Source: Saprospiraceae bacterium
GTDB taxonomy: Bacteria; Bacteroidota; Bacteroidia; Chitinophagales; Saprospiraceae
Assembly (NCBI GenBank): GCA_015490715.1
Contig: WFXH01000029.1
Span: forward strand, 1-64,000
Length of the DNA: 64,000 nucleotides
Direction of reading: 5' to 3'
Of this stretch, positions 42,577-51,210 are shown piece after piece. The notes beneath the pieces were generated by a model that was given only the letters and a program-made list of their open reading frames with translations, did not search any database and was not told the DNA's origin. How positions within the stretch are numbered: the first letter of the stretch is position 1; each line of letters begins with the position of its first letter. A program made the position numbers and the translations under genes.

Positions 42577-43728
42577 TCATATCGAAATCTGAAAGCGCAG
42601 CTGGTGGTAATAGACCGTCAATCGTTCGTCTCCTCGTGCGCGAAGGGCGTCAAACACGCCCACGTTGTACATCACACGCATGTACTCATAAGGGTACCAA
42701 TTGAGCGCCAGGGTCCACTCATCGGCCTTTCTGAACTTGCGCATCCCGTTGTAGCGCAAAGCGATTTGAAAAGCGCCGTATTGTCTTTTCTTCCAGTCTA
42801 AGGGTTTGGTAGGACGCACCTTGCCGAAGCTCTTGCGCGCATCGATAAAATTGCGCCGGTCATTGGTGAGCATCACATCGATCTGGGCATAATACATGGC
42901 TCCCCGAGAGACCCCCTTAAGAGTATACACGCGGATGGGCGTCCACTCCGCCTGTAGGCCCAAGCGTTTGAACAAGAGAAGTTGCTCAAAATTAAAACTC
43001 AATGCGCTATCCCATCTTTGATAGGCCCGCGTGGTGGAATAATCTAAGAAATAACTCGACGGAGCAGCTGTAAAGGCGATGAGATCGTCACCTCTATGAT
43101 GGTCCCAATGGATCAGGTGTGCCCCAAAGCCCGAATACCAGACAATAGAACGCTCCCTCGAACGATAGGTAAAGGCGACCTTCCCAACATACCTCTTCGG
43201 ACGCGTCGAACGCCCTACTCCACTTGCGCTGGTATACAGATAAGCGAGCTGAAGGCTCAATGCGGGCACAAAAGCCAGACGAGGTACATAATAACCAAAA
43301 CCAAAATTGCGCTTGTGGAAATTACCGACCAAGAAGGGCCCCTCCATGAAGAGCCGATACTTCGAGCTGGTGTTTTGCACCAGGCTAATGGGGTTCAGCT
43401 GATTGCCAACGAAGAGGTATCCGCCGATGGTGGGCACCTTCCATCGCAGGTAGAGATCCTTAAAGCGTACGCGCTCCTTGGCCAGCTCTACTTGAACCTT
43501 GTAATCCACCTTTGGCGCTACACTTCCCTTCATATAAAATCGAAGGCGCCGTACTCCGATAAACGAATGAAATCCGGCACCGGTTAAGCTGCCCGAGCTG
43601 TAATCCAACATCAAGCGCCCGCCGAACTTCCACGTCGGATAACTTAGCCCATCTGCTTTTTGGGCAAATGTCGTTAAAGTTACCATCAGCAACGCCACTA
43701 CACTGAAAATCCATCTTCCTACGTCCAT
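42577..43728 (-). CDS. Phosphate-selective-porin-like outer-membrane protein
   Basis: About 383 residues from ATG 43728 (MDVGRWIFSVVALLMVTLTT...FAQK, signal peptide); the frame extends further upstream but through a non-coding palindrome. The beginning LSYPTWKFGGRLMLDYSSGSLTGAG and the recurring strands (FHSFIGVRRLRFYMKGS, VDYKVQVELAKERVRFKDLYLRWK) fit the OprO/OprP porin family. The barrel ends VYYHQLRFQISI, with the typical terminal aromatic/hydrophobic strand. Substrate selectivity cannot be inferred. Confidence 0.82.
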   Translation of the reverse strand: MDVGRWIFSVVALLMVTLTTFAQKADGLSYPTWKFGGRLMLDYSSGSLTGAGFHSFIGVRRLRFYMKGSVAPKVDYKVQVELAKERVRFKDLYLRWKVPTIGGYLFVGNQLNPISLVQNTSSKYRLFMEGPFLVGNFHKRNFGFGYYVPRLAFVPALSLQLAYLYTSASGVGRSTRPKRYVGKVAFTYRSRERSIVWYSGFGAHLIHWDHHRGDDLIAFTAAPSSYFLDYSTTRAYQRWDSALSFNFEQLLLFKRLGLQAEWTPIRVYTLKGVSRGAMYYAQIDVMLTNDRRNFIDARKSFGKVRPTKPLDWKKRQYGAFQIALRYNGMRKFRKADEWTLALNWYPYEYMRVMYNVGVFDALRARGDERLTVYYHQLRFQISI

Positions 43729-43763
43729 CGCTATTGCCCTTTTGCATCCAATCTCTGTAGAAA

Positions 43764-43783
43764 AATGCCTATATTTAGGCATT
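43764..43783. promoter_or_regulatory. Perfect 8-bp inverted repeat before the porin gene
   Basis: AATGCCTA-TATT-TAGGCATT, two perfect 8-base arms around a 4-base centre, 36-55 bases before the ATG at 43728. Its location and symmetry suit a dimeric regulator binding site over the porin promoter. Confidence 0.5.
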
Positions 43784-43943
43784 AAATCTGGCGCAAATGT
43801 ACGAGGGATAATCTGGAAGCATTCAAAAAGTATTTTAATCTTTTCATAAAATTCTGTTAACTCCATCACACAACACAACGGCAGGATTCCAGTACTTTGC
43901 AGCCGTATTATAGTTAATAATCCACAATAAAAATCACCGTATT

Positions 43944-44414
43944 ATGGAAAGGAGCAGGATAGTAGCCATCTTGATCGGACTGGTTGTCTTAGGGGCATGC
44001 AGTACAAAGTCTCAGAGCACTTCTGCACAGAAGGTAAAAAGTCCACAAGCGGCGACTACAAGAGTACAGACGCCTTCCGCTACAACTCAAATCGAAGAGA
44101 TGTCGGCGGAGAAGTTTTATGAGCGCATCAAGCAGGGCAATGTGGTCGTCATCGACGTACGCACTCCACGCGAATACGCAGAGGGACACATTCCCGGAGC
44201 CGTCAACATCGATTTCTACGCACCCGATTTTGAAAGCAAGATTGCCGCTTTAGACAAGGACAAGGAGTACTTGGTACACTGTCGATCGGGCAATCGCAGT
44301 AGAAGGTCTCTGCAAGTCTTCAAAAAGCACGGCTTCAAAAAGATCGGCCACCTGACGCACGGCATCAATGAGTGGTACCAAAAGGGACTGCCCATCGAAA
44401 AGGGAAATCAATAG
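43944..44414 (+). CDS. Rhodanese-domain lipoprotein
   Basis: 156 residues: signal peptide with lipobox (VLGACS), a Ser/Thr-rich linker, then a rhodanese domain with VVIDVRTPREYAEGHIPGAVNIDFY and the active-site loop VHCRSGNRSRRS, where the cysteine accepts a sulfane sulfur. It ends HLTHGINEWYQKGLP. The lipid anchor places it in the periplasm or on the outer membrane. Role probably sulfur transfer or redox; no adjacent partner. Confidence 0.92.
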   Translation: MERSRIVAILIGLVVLGACSTKSQSTSAQKVKSPQAATTRVQTPSATTQIEEMSAEKFYERIKQGNVVVIDVRTPREYAEGHIPGAVNIDFYAPDFESKIAALDKDKEYLVHCRSGNRSRRSLQVFKKHGFKKIGHLTHGINEWYQKGLPIEKGNQ

Positions 44415-44463
44415 CCTCAAGGGCATACAGCCCCTACACTGACCGATGGATTCGCGTAATCCC

Positions 44464-44886
44464 TCACTCGAAGCGCTCGAGTTGGGAGAAAAAGAAGTCG
44501 GCTTCGATGCGTGCGTTTTCGTCGCTATCGGAGCCGTGGATGGCATTTTGTCCGACGTCAGTGCCGTACTTTGCGCGGATCGTGCCGAGTTCGGCCTTAG
44601 ACGGGTCGGTAGCTCCGATGAGCTTGCGAAAGTCTTCGACGGCGTTGTCCTTTTTCAGGATGGCGGCGACGATGGGGCCCGACGACATAAAGGCCACCAA
44701 TTCGTCAAAAAACGGGCGTTGGCGGTGAACGGCGTAAAATTTCTCGGCCTGCGCACGCGTCAATTGCGTGTATTTCATCGCTACAATTTGAAAGCCCGCC
44801 TCCCCGATTTGCTGCAAAATAGCGCCGATGTGCCCGGCTTTGACCGCATCAGGCTTGATCATTGTGAGGGTGATATTGCCTGCCAT
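44464..44886 (-). CDS. ndk: Nucleoside diphosphate kinase
   Basis: About 140 residues from ATG 44886 ([21 protein letters not shown]). It contains the family signature [12 protein letters not shown] with the catalytic histidine, and [19 protein letters not shown]. The enzyme phosphorylates NDPs at the expense of ATP. The longer frame upstream covers the promoter. Convergent with the rhodanese gene. Confidence 0.96.
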   Translation of the reverse strand: MAGNITLTMIKPDAVKAGHIGAILQQIGEAGFQIVAMKYTQLTRAQAEKFYAVHRQRPFFDELVAFMSSGPIVAAILKKDNAVEDFRKLIGATDPSKAELGTIRAKYGTDVGQNAIHGSDSDENARIEADFFFSQLERFE

Positions 44887-44927
44887 AAGTATAAAATTTT
44901 TGACCAGGTATCTGTACAAAACGGCGG

Positions 44928-44935
44928 CAAATATA
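44928..44935 (-). promoter_or_regulatory. -7 box (TATATTTG) for ndk
   Basis: TATATTTG on the minus strand, exact TAnnTTTG, with a leader of about 35 bases to the ATG at 44886. It lies just beyond the stop of the DinB-like gene. Confidence 0.55.
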
Positions 44936-44942
44936 GCGAATC

Positions 44943-45458
44943 TCACTGTGGTGGGGGGTCGGCTTCAAGGGCCTGGTCGTCGTAAAATCGCAGGTCGATG
45001 TTGCGCAATTGTTTGGTGCGGTAGATGATTTGACCTGCGTGATGGCTCATGTGTTCGATCACATGGATTACGATTTCATACCCACTCATCTCATAGCATT
45101 GCACGCGATAGGTCTTCTGAAGCTTCTGGCGGTCGAGTCTCTCGATGACTTCACGCAATTGCCTTTCGAGTTCGACGAGGCGTTCGATGAGTTCGAGCCT
45201 GGTGCAGGGATGCAGTGGAGCAAACTCCCTGCTTCGCTGACGCTCATAGGGCAGCCCCCCCAATGTCTTGAGCATATACTGGGAGGCATTGCCGATGAGG
45301 TGAAGCACCAACACGCCAATGCTGTTGCATCGCTCGCAGGGTGAGGCCCATATTTGTTCGTGCCAAAGCTCATTGAGACAACGGCGTATGCGGAGCAGGG
45401 ATTCGTCGAACACATGCCGGCGAAAGGATTTTTTGAGCGCTTCGACGTCGTCGATCAT
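44943..45458 (-). CDS. DinB-like metal-dependent family protein
   Basis: 171 residues in a four-helix-bundle pattern: [19 protein letters not shown] and [20 protein letters not shown] hold the three histidines (HL near 52, H near 135 and 139) that ligate a metal in DinB proteins. The family includes thiol transferases that use bacillithiol or mycothiol; a bacillithiol enzyme gene is in this window, but a link is not shown. No SOS box was recognised. It is upstream of ndk on the same strand. Confidence 0.8.
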   Translation of the reverse strand: MIDDVEALKKSFRRHVFDESLLRIRRCLNELWHEQIWASPCERCNSIGVLVLHLIGNASQYMLKTLGGLPYERQRSREFAPLHPCTRLELIERLVELERQLREVIERLDRQKLQKTYRVQCYEMSGYEIVIHVIEHMSHHAGQIIYRTKQLRNIDLRFYDDQALEADPPPQ

Positions 45459-45492
45459 GCAGGAGAGGCGTTTTGCACTACCATTTTACACA

Positions 45493-45500
45493 CAAAAATA
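45493..45500 (-). promoter_or_regulatory. -7 box (TATTTTTG) followed by the recurrent motif
   Basis: On the minus strand TATTTTTG is followed at once by TGTGTAAAATGGTAGTGC, another copy of the TATRAAAT-type motif (variant), at the predicted transcription start. Gene start (45458) is about 35 bases on. Confidence 0.65.
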
Positions 45501-45541
45501 CGATACCCCTCTCATGATACCTCTGCCTACCGAGCTCTCTA

Positions 45542-46135
45542 TTAGAAGTCGCGAAGCAAGCGCAGGCGAAGCGTGCCGTCGTGGAGCGCTGCATATCCCG
45601 GGTCATCCTCTAAGAAGAAGTACCGCGAAAGGGATACTTCAACAGCTGCTGAAAACTTGCCAAGACGCAATAGCTTTAGACCACTTCCGAGTTCGAGCTG
45701 CATCAATCGGTGGTATCCATTGCCACAAAATACAAGCCGAAATTGATGTGTGGCACCTACCGCATAGAAGAGATAGAGCGCACGGCGGAGGTCCCAGGAC
45801 TTTCCGCCGAAACTCGGGCAGTTACAGCCTTCTTTCCACAATAGAGGATAGGCGTCTAACCGAAAAAAATACGACCACCTCCAGCTGTACGGTAGAATGG
45901 AGTAATCATCGACGTACCATCCACTGCGCAAGCCAATACTGGCATACATCGGATAGCGGCCCAAGGGCATGCCCACGGTCAGCTCTAAGGGGACGACATA
46001 GTCCATAGCGGGCCTGCGCGATTCGTACAATGGAGTAGTACGCACCATCGTGCCACCTATACCAAAGCCCACTTGTGCAAGGGCCGGGCCGGCAAAGACA
46101 CTCATCAGCAGTAGAAAGAAATAACGCGTTTTCAT
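45542..46135 (-). CDS. Small outer-membrane barrel-like protein (197 aa)
   Basis: Signal peptide (ending ALAQ) and a series of aromatic-rich strands (YFFRLDAYPLL, LYLFYAVGATHQFRLVF, KFSAAVEVSLSRYFF), consistent with an 8-strand barrel. Its start codon overlaps the last bases of engB (4 bases), which suggests co-translation, though the functional connection is unclear. There is a CNCPSFGG stretch in a loop. Family not recognised. Confidence 0.7.
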   Translation of the reverse strand: MKTRYFFLLLMSVFAGPALAQVGFGIGGTMVRTTPLYESRRPAMDYVVPLELTVGMPLGRYPMYASIGLRSGWYVDDYSILPYSWRWSYFFRLDAYPLLWKEGCNCPSFGGKSWDLRRALYLFYAVGATHQFRLVFCGNGYHRLMQLELGSGLKLLRLGKFSAAVEVSLSRYFFLEDDPGYAALHDGTLRLRLLRDF

Positions 46136-46752
46136 GGCATGCTGGTTTGAAGATAGGCTTGGCTATTTGCAACAATCGAATTGATGTATTGTCGTAGCTG
46201 GTCGATGCCGCGATTTTTGAGTGCAGATATTTGAAATTGTGGAGGGAGCTCTTCCCAATGTTGTTGCATTTTTTCGCGGAAGTTACGAATATTTCGCTGG
46301 ATGTCTTTGGTAGATGCCTTGTCTATTTTGGTGAAGACAAGGCAAAAGGGCACGCCGTACTCGCCCAAATTGTTGATAAAATTGAGGTCAATAGTCTGCG
46401 GGGGAATGCTCGCATCGATCAGTACAAACACACAGGCAAGCTGTGGCCTGTTCGTCAAGTAATTATACACCATCTGCAGCCATTGATGGCGTTGGGCTTT
46501 TGAGGTTTTGGCGTAGCCATATCCCGGCAGATCGACGTAATAGCGGTCCTGGCCGAGGGAAAAGAAGTTGATCGTACGCGTCTTGCCCGGTTGGGATGAG
46601 GTATGAGCGAGGTTTTTACGGCCGAGCAGTCGATTGATGAGCGTCGACTTGCCGACGTTCGACCGTCCGATGAAGGCAAATTCCGGCAGATTGGTTTGTG
46701 GTAGCTCCTCGATCTTGACGTAACTCCCAATGTATTGTGCCTCTTGGGACAT
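46132..46752 (-). CDS. engB: Ribosome biogenesis GTPase EngB (YsxC)
   Basis: About 206 residues from ATG 46752 (MSQEAQYIGSYVKIEELPQ). All G motifs are visible: G1 GRSNVGKSTLINRLL, G3 DLPGYGYAKTS, G4 TKIDKAS and G5-like SALKNRG. EngB assists 50S subunit maturation and is essential in many bacteria. The next gene overlaps its end by 4 bases. Confidence 0.96.
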   Translation of the reverse strand: MSQEAQYIGSYVKIEELPQTNLPEFAFIGRSNVGKSTLINRLLGRKNLAHTSSQPGKTRTINFFSLGQDRYYVDLPGYGYAKTSKAQRHQWLQMVYNYLTNRPQLACVFVLIDASIPPQTIDLNFINNLGEYGVPFCLVFTKIDKASTKDIQRNIRNFREKMQQHWEELPPQFQISALKNRGIDQLRQYINSIVANSQAYLQTSMP

Positions 46753-46838
46753 ACGTATTAAAATTTCTGGCAAAGTATTTGCGTTGTTTTTTCAGGCTGT
46801 TTTACTATTTTAAACGAGACAACAAAAGAGATGTTTTT

Positions 46839-47486
46839 ATGCGTACCTCAAGGGGGATTGGCTTCGGTCTTGTATGTATATTGCTCATCGCATCTCTTAC
46901 TGGAGCGAATGCACAGTTCAAGAGCGGTATTCATTTTGGGGTCCACACGCCGTATTTTCTACAACCTGATTTGATATTTACGACGGAAGAAGGAGCTAAG
47001 TACCATCTGGAAGTGCTCCGAGGACCAAAGGGTCTACAATTGGGAGTGTGGTTGCGCCTCCAATTCGCGAGTATTTACTTGCAAGGGCAAGGGACACTCA
47101 ACAATACCCGATATCGGTACCTGCTAACTGATGTCAACGGCCAGCTCTTCGAAAAGTACTTCGAAGAGGAGTATCAGCACTTCAGTATACCGATCAAGCT
47201 CGGATGGGATTGGGGATGGTTGTCTACCTATGTGGGTGTGACGGGCAATTATCTGCTCAATCACCTCAGCGATTTGCGCGAGCTACCCTTTTTCGACGAG
47301 GAGTGGAAGGAATTTCAATGGGCGCTCAATGGAGGCTGCATGGTGGAAATCTGGCGTTTGAAGCTCGAAATTGGCGTCGAACAGGGACTTGGAGCCTGGA
47401 AGGAGCACGTAATCATCGACGGTCAGCCGTATAAGCTACTCGATCGCCCAGGGAGAGTGATCGCCAGTCTCTATATAGTACTTTGA
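46839..47486 (+). CDS. Outer-membrane beta-barrel protein, unknown
   Basis: About 215 residues from ATG 46839 (MRTSRGIGFGLVCILLIAS), signal peptide ending GANAQ. The mature part consists of barrel-like strands (GIHFGVHTPYF, LGVWLRLQFASIYLQGQG, FSIPIKLGWDWGWLSTYVGVTGNYLL), resembling the PorT/outer membrane barrel families common in Bacteroidota. Divergent from engB; its 3' end is 4 bases from the convergent smc. Confidence 0.72.
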   Translation: MRTSRGIGFGLVCILLIASLTGANAQFKSGIHFGVHTPYFLQPDLIFTTEEGAKYHLEVLRGPKGLQLGVWLRLQFASIYLQGQGTLNNTRYRYLLTDVNGQLFEKYFEEEYQHFSIPIKLGWDWGWLSTYVGVTGNYLLNHLSDLRELPFFDEEWKEFQWALNGGCMVEIWRLKLEIGVEQGLGAWKEHVIIDGQPYKLLDRPGRVIASLYIVL

Positions 47487-47490
47487 CCTC

Positions 47491-50400
47491 TTAGGATGTG
47501 AGTGCTTCGATATTTTGAGGTAGGTCTTTAAAGGACACCTCTGCCACTCCCGATACTCCACTTTCTTGCATGAACACGCCGTACAGTCGGTCGATTTCGG
47601 CCATGGTCAGCTTGTTGTGTGTGACGACGATAAACTGCGACTGCTGGGAAAACTCGCGGATGATTTGATTGAATTTCATGACGTTGGTGTCGTCGAGAGG
47701 GGCATCGACCTCGTCGAAAATGCAAAACGGTGCGGGCTTAAGCAGATAGAGGGAAAAGAGCAATGCGATGGCGGTGAGTGTCTTCTCCCCTCCCGACAGC
47801 TGACGCAATGTGCGGGGGCGCTTCCCCTTGGGTTTAGCCACAATTTCAATCGGCGAATGGAGCGGGTCGTCGGGATGCAATAAGACGAGATCACAGTCGT
47901 CTCCCTCATGGAAGAGTCGGCGAAAGACTTCCTTAAAATTGGCTCGTACGCGCTCGAAGGCATTCATATAGAGTTCGACGGCCTGGCTCTCGATTTCGTC
48001 CATCGTCTTTTCGAGGGAGTCTCGTGCTTTTAATATGTCGTCGCGCTGGGTGACAATGTGATCGTATCGCTCCTGGAGCTGGACATAGGCCTCTTGTGCT
48101 AAGGGATTGACGGCTCCCATGGAGTCGATGCGTTGTTGAATTTTGCGGAGTTTTTCTTCTAATTTCTCGGGGGTGAGGTCATCGGGAAGCTCTGGGGGCG
48201 ACTGAAAGATGTCGTCCAGCTCGATATCAAATTGGACTTTCATGCGTTCGGCGAGCTCGGTGCGCTTCATTTCTAAATGGTGTTCTTCACTTTGCCATTG
48301 GTCGAGCTTTTCGCGCAGGGTTTCGATGTCTTTGCGCAATTGTGCAAGGTGTTTTTCTTCCTCGAGAAGGGCGTTCTTCTCTTTGTACAGCGCTTCTTCT
48401 TCTCTTTGGAGCGTCGACTGCAACTCGGACTTCTTTTGATGCAACACATCGAGCTCGGCATGCAGTTGTTTTAATCGGTTGCGTAGTTGATCGAGATCAC
48501 GTTGGGATTGTTGACGCTGCTTCGCCTCGGCTTCGAGCTTCTCCAATAGGTTATGGCGTTGTTTTTTGAGCTGTTGGGCTTCGCGTTCGGCCGCTTGCAA
48601 GCGATGCTGCAATTCGACGAGGGTGATTTGCGCTTGCTGTCGCTTTTCAGACCATTGTAGGAGTTGTTGTTGTAAGGCCTGGAGAGCTTCGCTATCTGGG
48701 GATTGGGTATCCTGCAAAAGCTGATGTAGCGCTTTGTCGATGGCGTCGCGTTTTTCGATCGATTGCGTTAATAGCTGCTGCCATTCCTGTTGCTTGCGGA
48801 CGATTGCCGTGTGTTGCTGACGAATGTCGTCGATCTGGGTCTGCAACCACTGCTGCTGAGAGAGCAACTGCTTCGTACGTTGGTCCAAGACAGCGATGCG
48901 TTCGCGTAAGCCCTCGATGTTCAATTGTTGGATGTCTTGTTCGAGCTGATGCCGTTTTAGCTGCAAGGCCTGGAGGCGATCTTGCGTACGCTGTACTGTT
49001 TCATGCAGCTCTTGAACTTTGTCCTTAAGCTTTTCGAGCTGCAACTTCCGTCCGAGCTTTTTTCCCACAAAGAGGTCTAATGCTCCTCCTCCCATGGCGT
49101 ATTTGCTCTTCCAAACTCCCGTCTCGGGATGAAGGAGTACGGCCTCCTCAGTAGGCAATGGCTGCTGCAAATCACTCGACAAGTAGACGTGCCCCAGTAA
49201 ATGGCTGATGACGGGCAGATATTTTTCTTCGGTCTGCACGATATGCATAGCGGGAGTGAGCTCCGGTGGCGGCGAAGTGGTCGAGGGCGGCGTGTTTGAA
49301 AACTGCTCCAGCACGAAAAACGAAGCCATGCCCTTTTGTCCTGTGCGGAGCCAATCGATGGCCTGACGGGCCTGCTCGGCAGTGTCGACGATGAAATAGT
49401 GGAGATAATGGCCCAGAAAAGTTTCGATAGCTGGTCGATACGGATCGGGCACATCGATAATATCGCTGAGGAGCGGCACCTTACCACTCCAATACTTATG
49501 TAGTTGACGCACGGACTCGGGATACCCTTCGAGCCTTTCGTGGACGCTTTTCAATAACTGGTATTCGTTTTGCGCGGCATCGAGCTGGCGCTCCTGTTGG
49601 CGCAGCTCTTTTTGGAGCTGTTGGATATCTCGCTGTAAGTGCTGGAGCTCCTGTTGTTTTTGGTTGTATTGTTTTGTCTTTTGATCGAGCTGTTGCTGGA
49701 CGCTTTGACGCTCGCGTTCGAGCTGTGCCTTTTGGGTTTGAAGTGCGCGGAGCTGCTCGTTGAGATCGTTTTCCTTTGTGTCGAGCTGTTGTAATTGATC
49801 CTTGAGTTGTTGGAGTTTGGCGGTGAGTACGGCAATCTCTCGCTCGTATTGGTTTTTTTGGCGCTGGTAATCTTTGAGGCGCTCCTCTTTGTTTTGTTGC
49901 TGAGCTTGGTGTTGTTCGTATTCCACTTTGACCTTTAGGTAATGCACCTCGCACTGCTCCTTGTGCTCTTGTGCTTCCTGTAGTTGTTGACGCAGCTCAT
50001 CGAGTTGTTGTCGTAGATGCTCGATGCGATGGTCGATTTCACGAAGTGTTGCGCGGTATTCACTTTTGCTTTGGTCGATACGGCGTATTTCGAACTGTAG
50101 GAATTCTTGTCGATGCTTTAGAGCGTCTCTTTCGGCTTCGAGTTTTTGGATTTGGTTGATCCAATCGCTGAGCGTACGTCTTTTGCTGTTGACGGAGAGC
50201 TCTTTATCGAGGTTTTGTTTTTTCTTTTGTTGAAGGGCAGATTCGTCACGAGCCAGTTGTGCTTTTTTATCGGCCAGCTGTTGGGACAAGCTCGCTACTT
50301 CAGCCCGTATGCGTTGGAGCGCACCGTCGATGTCTTTAGTACGGTGGTAAGCCAGGGCGATGCTGAGGTGTTTTCGCTGTTGTTGTAGTCGTTCGAGGCG

Positions 50401-51039
50401 CTGAGCCTTTTGGGCCTGTCGGCGAAGGGCTTGGAGCTGGCCTTCAAGCTCGTGGAGGAGATCCTCTACCCTATTGAGATCTTCCTGGGTACTCTTCAGT
50501 TTGAGTTGGGTTTCGTGCTTACGCTTCTTGAATTTGGCTACGCCTGCGGCTTGTTCAAACATTTTACGGCGGGCATTGTCCTTGTCGGCCAGGATTTCCT
50601 CTACCATGCCCAACTCGATGATGGCGTAGGTATTGGAGCCGATACCCGTATCGATGAGCAAGTCGGTGATGTCTTTACGGCGGCATCGGACGTCGTTGAG
50701 GCGGTATTCGCTGTCGCCACTGCGAAAGAGCGTGCGGGAAATGCTGACCGTCTGGTACTCCGTGGGGAGAAGGCCTTTGTCGTTTTCAAATTCGATGGTG
50801 ACACGGGCGTAGGGAGCTGGTTTGCGCCGCTCGGAGCCGTTAAAGAGCACGTCGGACATATTGCTCAGGCGTAGTTCGGTACTCTTTTGCTCACCGAGCA
50901 CCCAGCGTATCGCATCGACGATATTGGACTTGCCCGACCCGTTAGGACCTACAATGCCCGTAATGCCACGATCAAAGTGAATGAGGGTTTCGTCGGCAAA
51001 GCTCTTAAACCCCTTTATGCGTAGGCTCTTCAATTTCAT
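47491..51039 (-). CDS. smc: Chromosome segregation ATPase SMC
   Basis: 1182 residues: N-terminal Walker A (GIVGPNGSGKSN, around residues 30-40), a long coiled coil full of Q, L, E and R, the hinge region around residues 500-680 (GYPESVRQLHKYWSGKVPLLSDIIDV...), a second coiled coil, and a C-terminal head with RQLSGGEKTLTAIALLFSLY and the Walker B FCIFDEVDAPLDDTN. SMC complexes with ScpA and ScpB condense and segregate chromosomes. scpA/B are not adjacent. An exact -7 box ends 4 bases before its ATG. Confidence 0.97.
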   Translation of the reverse strand: MKLKSLRIKGFKSFADETLIHFDRGITGIVGPNGSGKSNIVDAIRWVLGEQKSTELRLSNMSDVLFNGSERRKPAPYARVTIEFENDKGLLPTEYQTVSISRTLFRSGDSEYRLNDVRCRRKDITDLLIDTGIGSNTYAIIELGMVEEILADKDNARRKMFEQAAGVAKFKKRKHETQLKLKSTQEDLNRVEDLLHELEGQLQALRRQAQKAQRLERLQQQRKHLSIALAYHRTKDIDGALQRIRAEVASLSQQLADKKAQLARDESALQQKKKQNLDKELSVNSKRRTLSDWINQIQKLEAERDALKHRQEFLQFEIRRIDQSKSEYRATLREIDHRIEHLRQQLDELRQQLQEAQEHKEQCEVHYLKVKVEYEQHQAQQQNKEERLKDYQRQKNQYEREIAVLTAKLQQLKDQLQQLDTKENDLNEQLRALQTQKAQLERERQSVQQQLDQKTKQYNQKQQELQHLQRDIQQLQKELRQQERQLDAAQNEYQLLKSVHERLEGYPESVRQLHKYWSGKVPLLSDIIDVPDPYRPAIETFLGHYLHYFIVDTAEQARQAIDWLRTGQKGMASFFVLEQFSNTPPSTTSPPPELTPAMHIVQTEEKYLPVISHLLGHVYLSSDLQQPLPTEEAVLLHPETGVWKSKYAMGGGALDLFVGKKLGRKLQLEKLKDKVQELHETVQRTQDRLQALQLKRHQLEQDIQQLNIEGLRERIAVLDQRTKQLLSQQQWLQTQIDDIRQQHTAIVRKQQEWQQLLTQSIEKRDAIDKALHQLLQDTQSPDSEALQALQQQLLQWSEKRQQAQITLVELQHRLQAAEREAQQLKKQRHNLLEKLEAEAKQRQQSQRDLDQLRNRLKQLHAELDVLHQKKSELQSTLQREEEALYKEKNALLEEEKHLAQLRKDIETLREKLDQWQSEEHHLEMKRTELAERMKVQFDIELDDIFQSPPELPDDLTPEKLEEKLRKIQQRIDSMGAVNPLAQEAYVQLQERYDHIVTQRDDILKARDSLEKTMDEIESQAVELYMNAFERVRANFKEVFRRLFHEGDDCDLVLLHPDDPLHSPIEIVAKPKGKRPRTLRQLSGGEKTLTAIALLFSLYLLKPAPFCIFDEVDAPLDDTNVMKFNQIIREFSQQSQFIVVTHNKLTMAEIDRLYGVFMQESGVSGVAEVSFKDLPQNIEALTS

Positions 51040-51043
51040 GGGT

Positions 51044-51051
51044 CAAAGATA
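51044..51051 (-). promoter_or_regulatory. -7 box (TATCTTTG) 4 bases before the smc start codon
   Basis: On the minus strand TATCTTTG is followed by ACCC and the ATG. By the spacing known for TAnnTTTG promoters, transcription should start at or within a base or two of the ATG, giving a leaderless message. Confidence 0.55.
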
Positions 51052-51210
51052 GCGAACTTTTATGCGATAGTTCACACATATTGCTTTATTGCATGCGTAA
51101 TGCACTGGTATCTAACATTTCATACATACAAAAAGGATACATACATACTCACTGAGCCGGTAAGCTCGGCAACTACCATTTCATACCAGCAAAAAAGTCG
51201 CACAATGCTG

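Noticed and set aside
49500-49954. Minus-strand frame inside smc rich in K/R/T/S
   Set aside because: Out-of-frame reading of the Q/L/E-rich coiled coil; no independent evidence.
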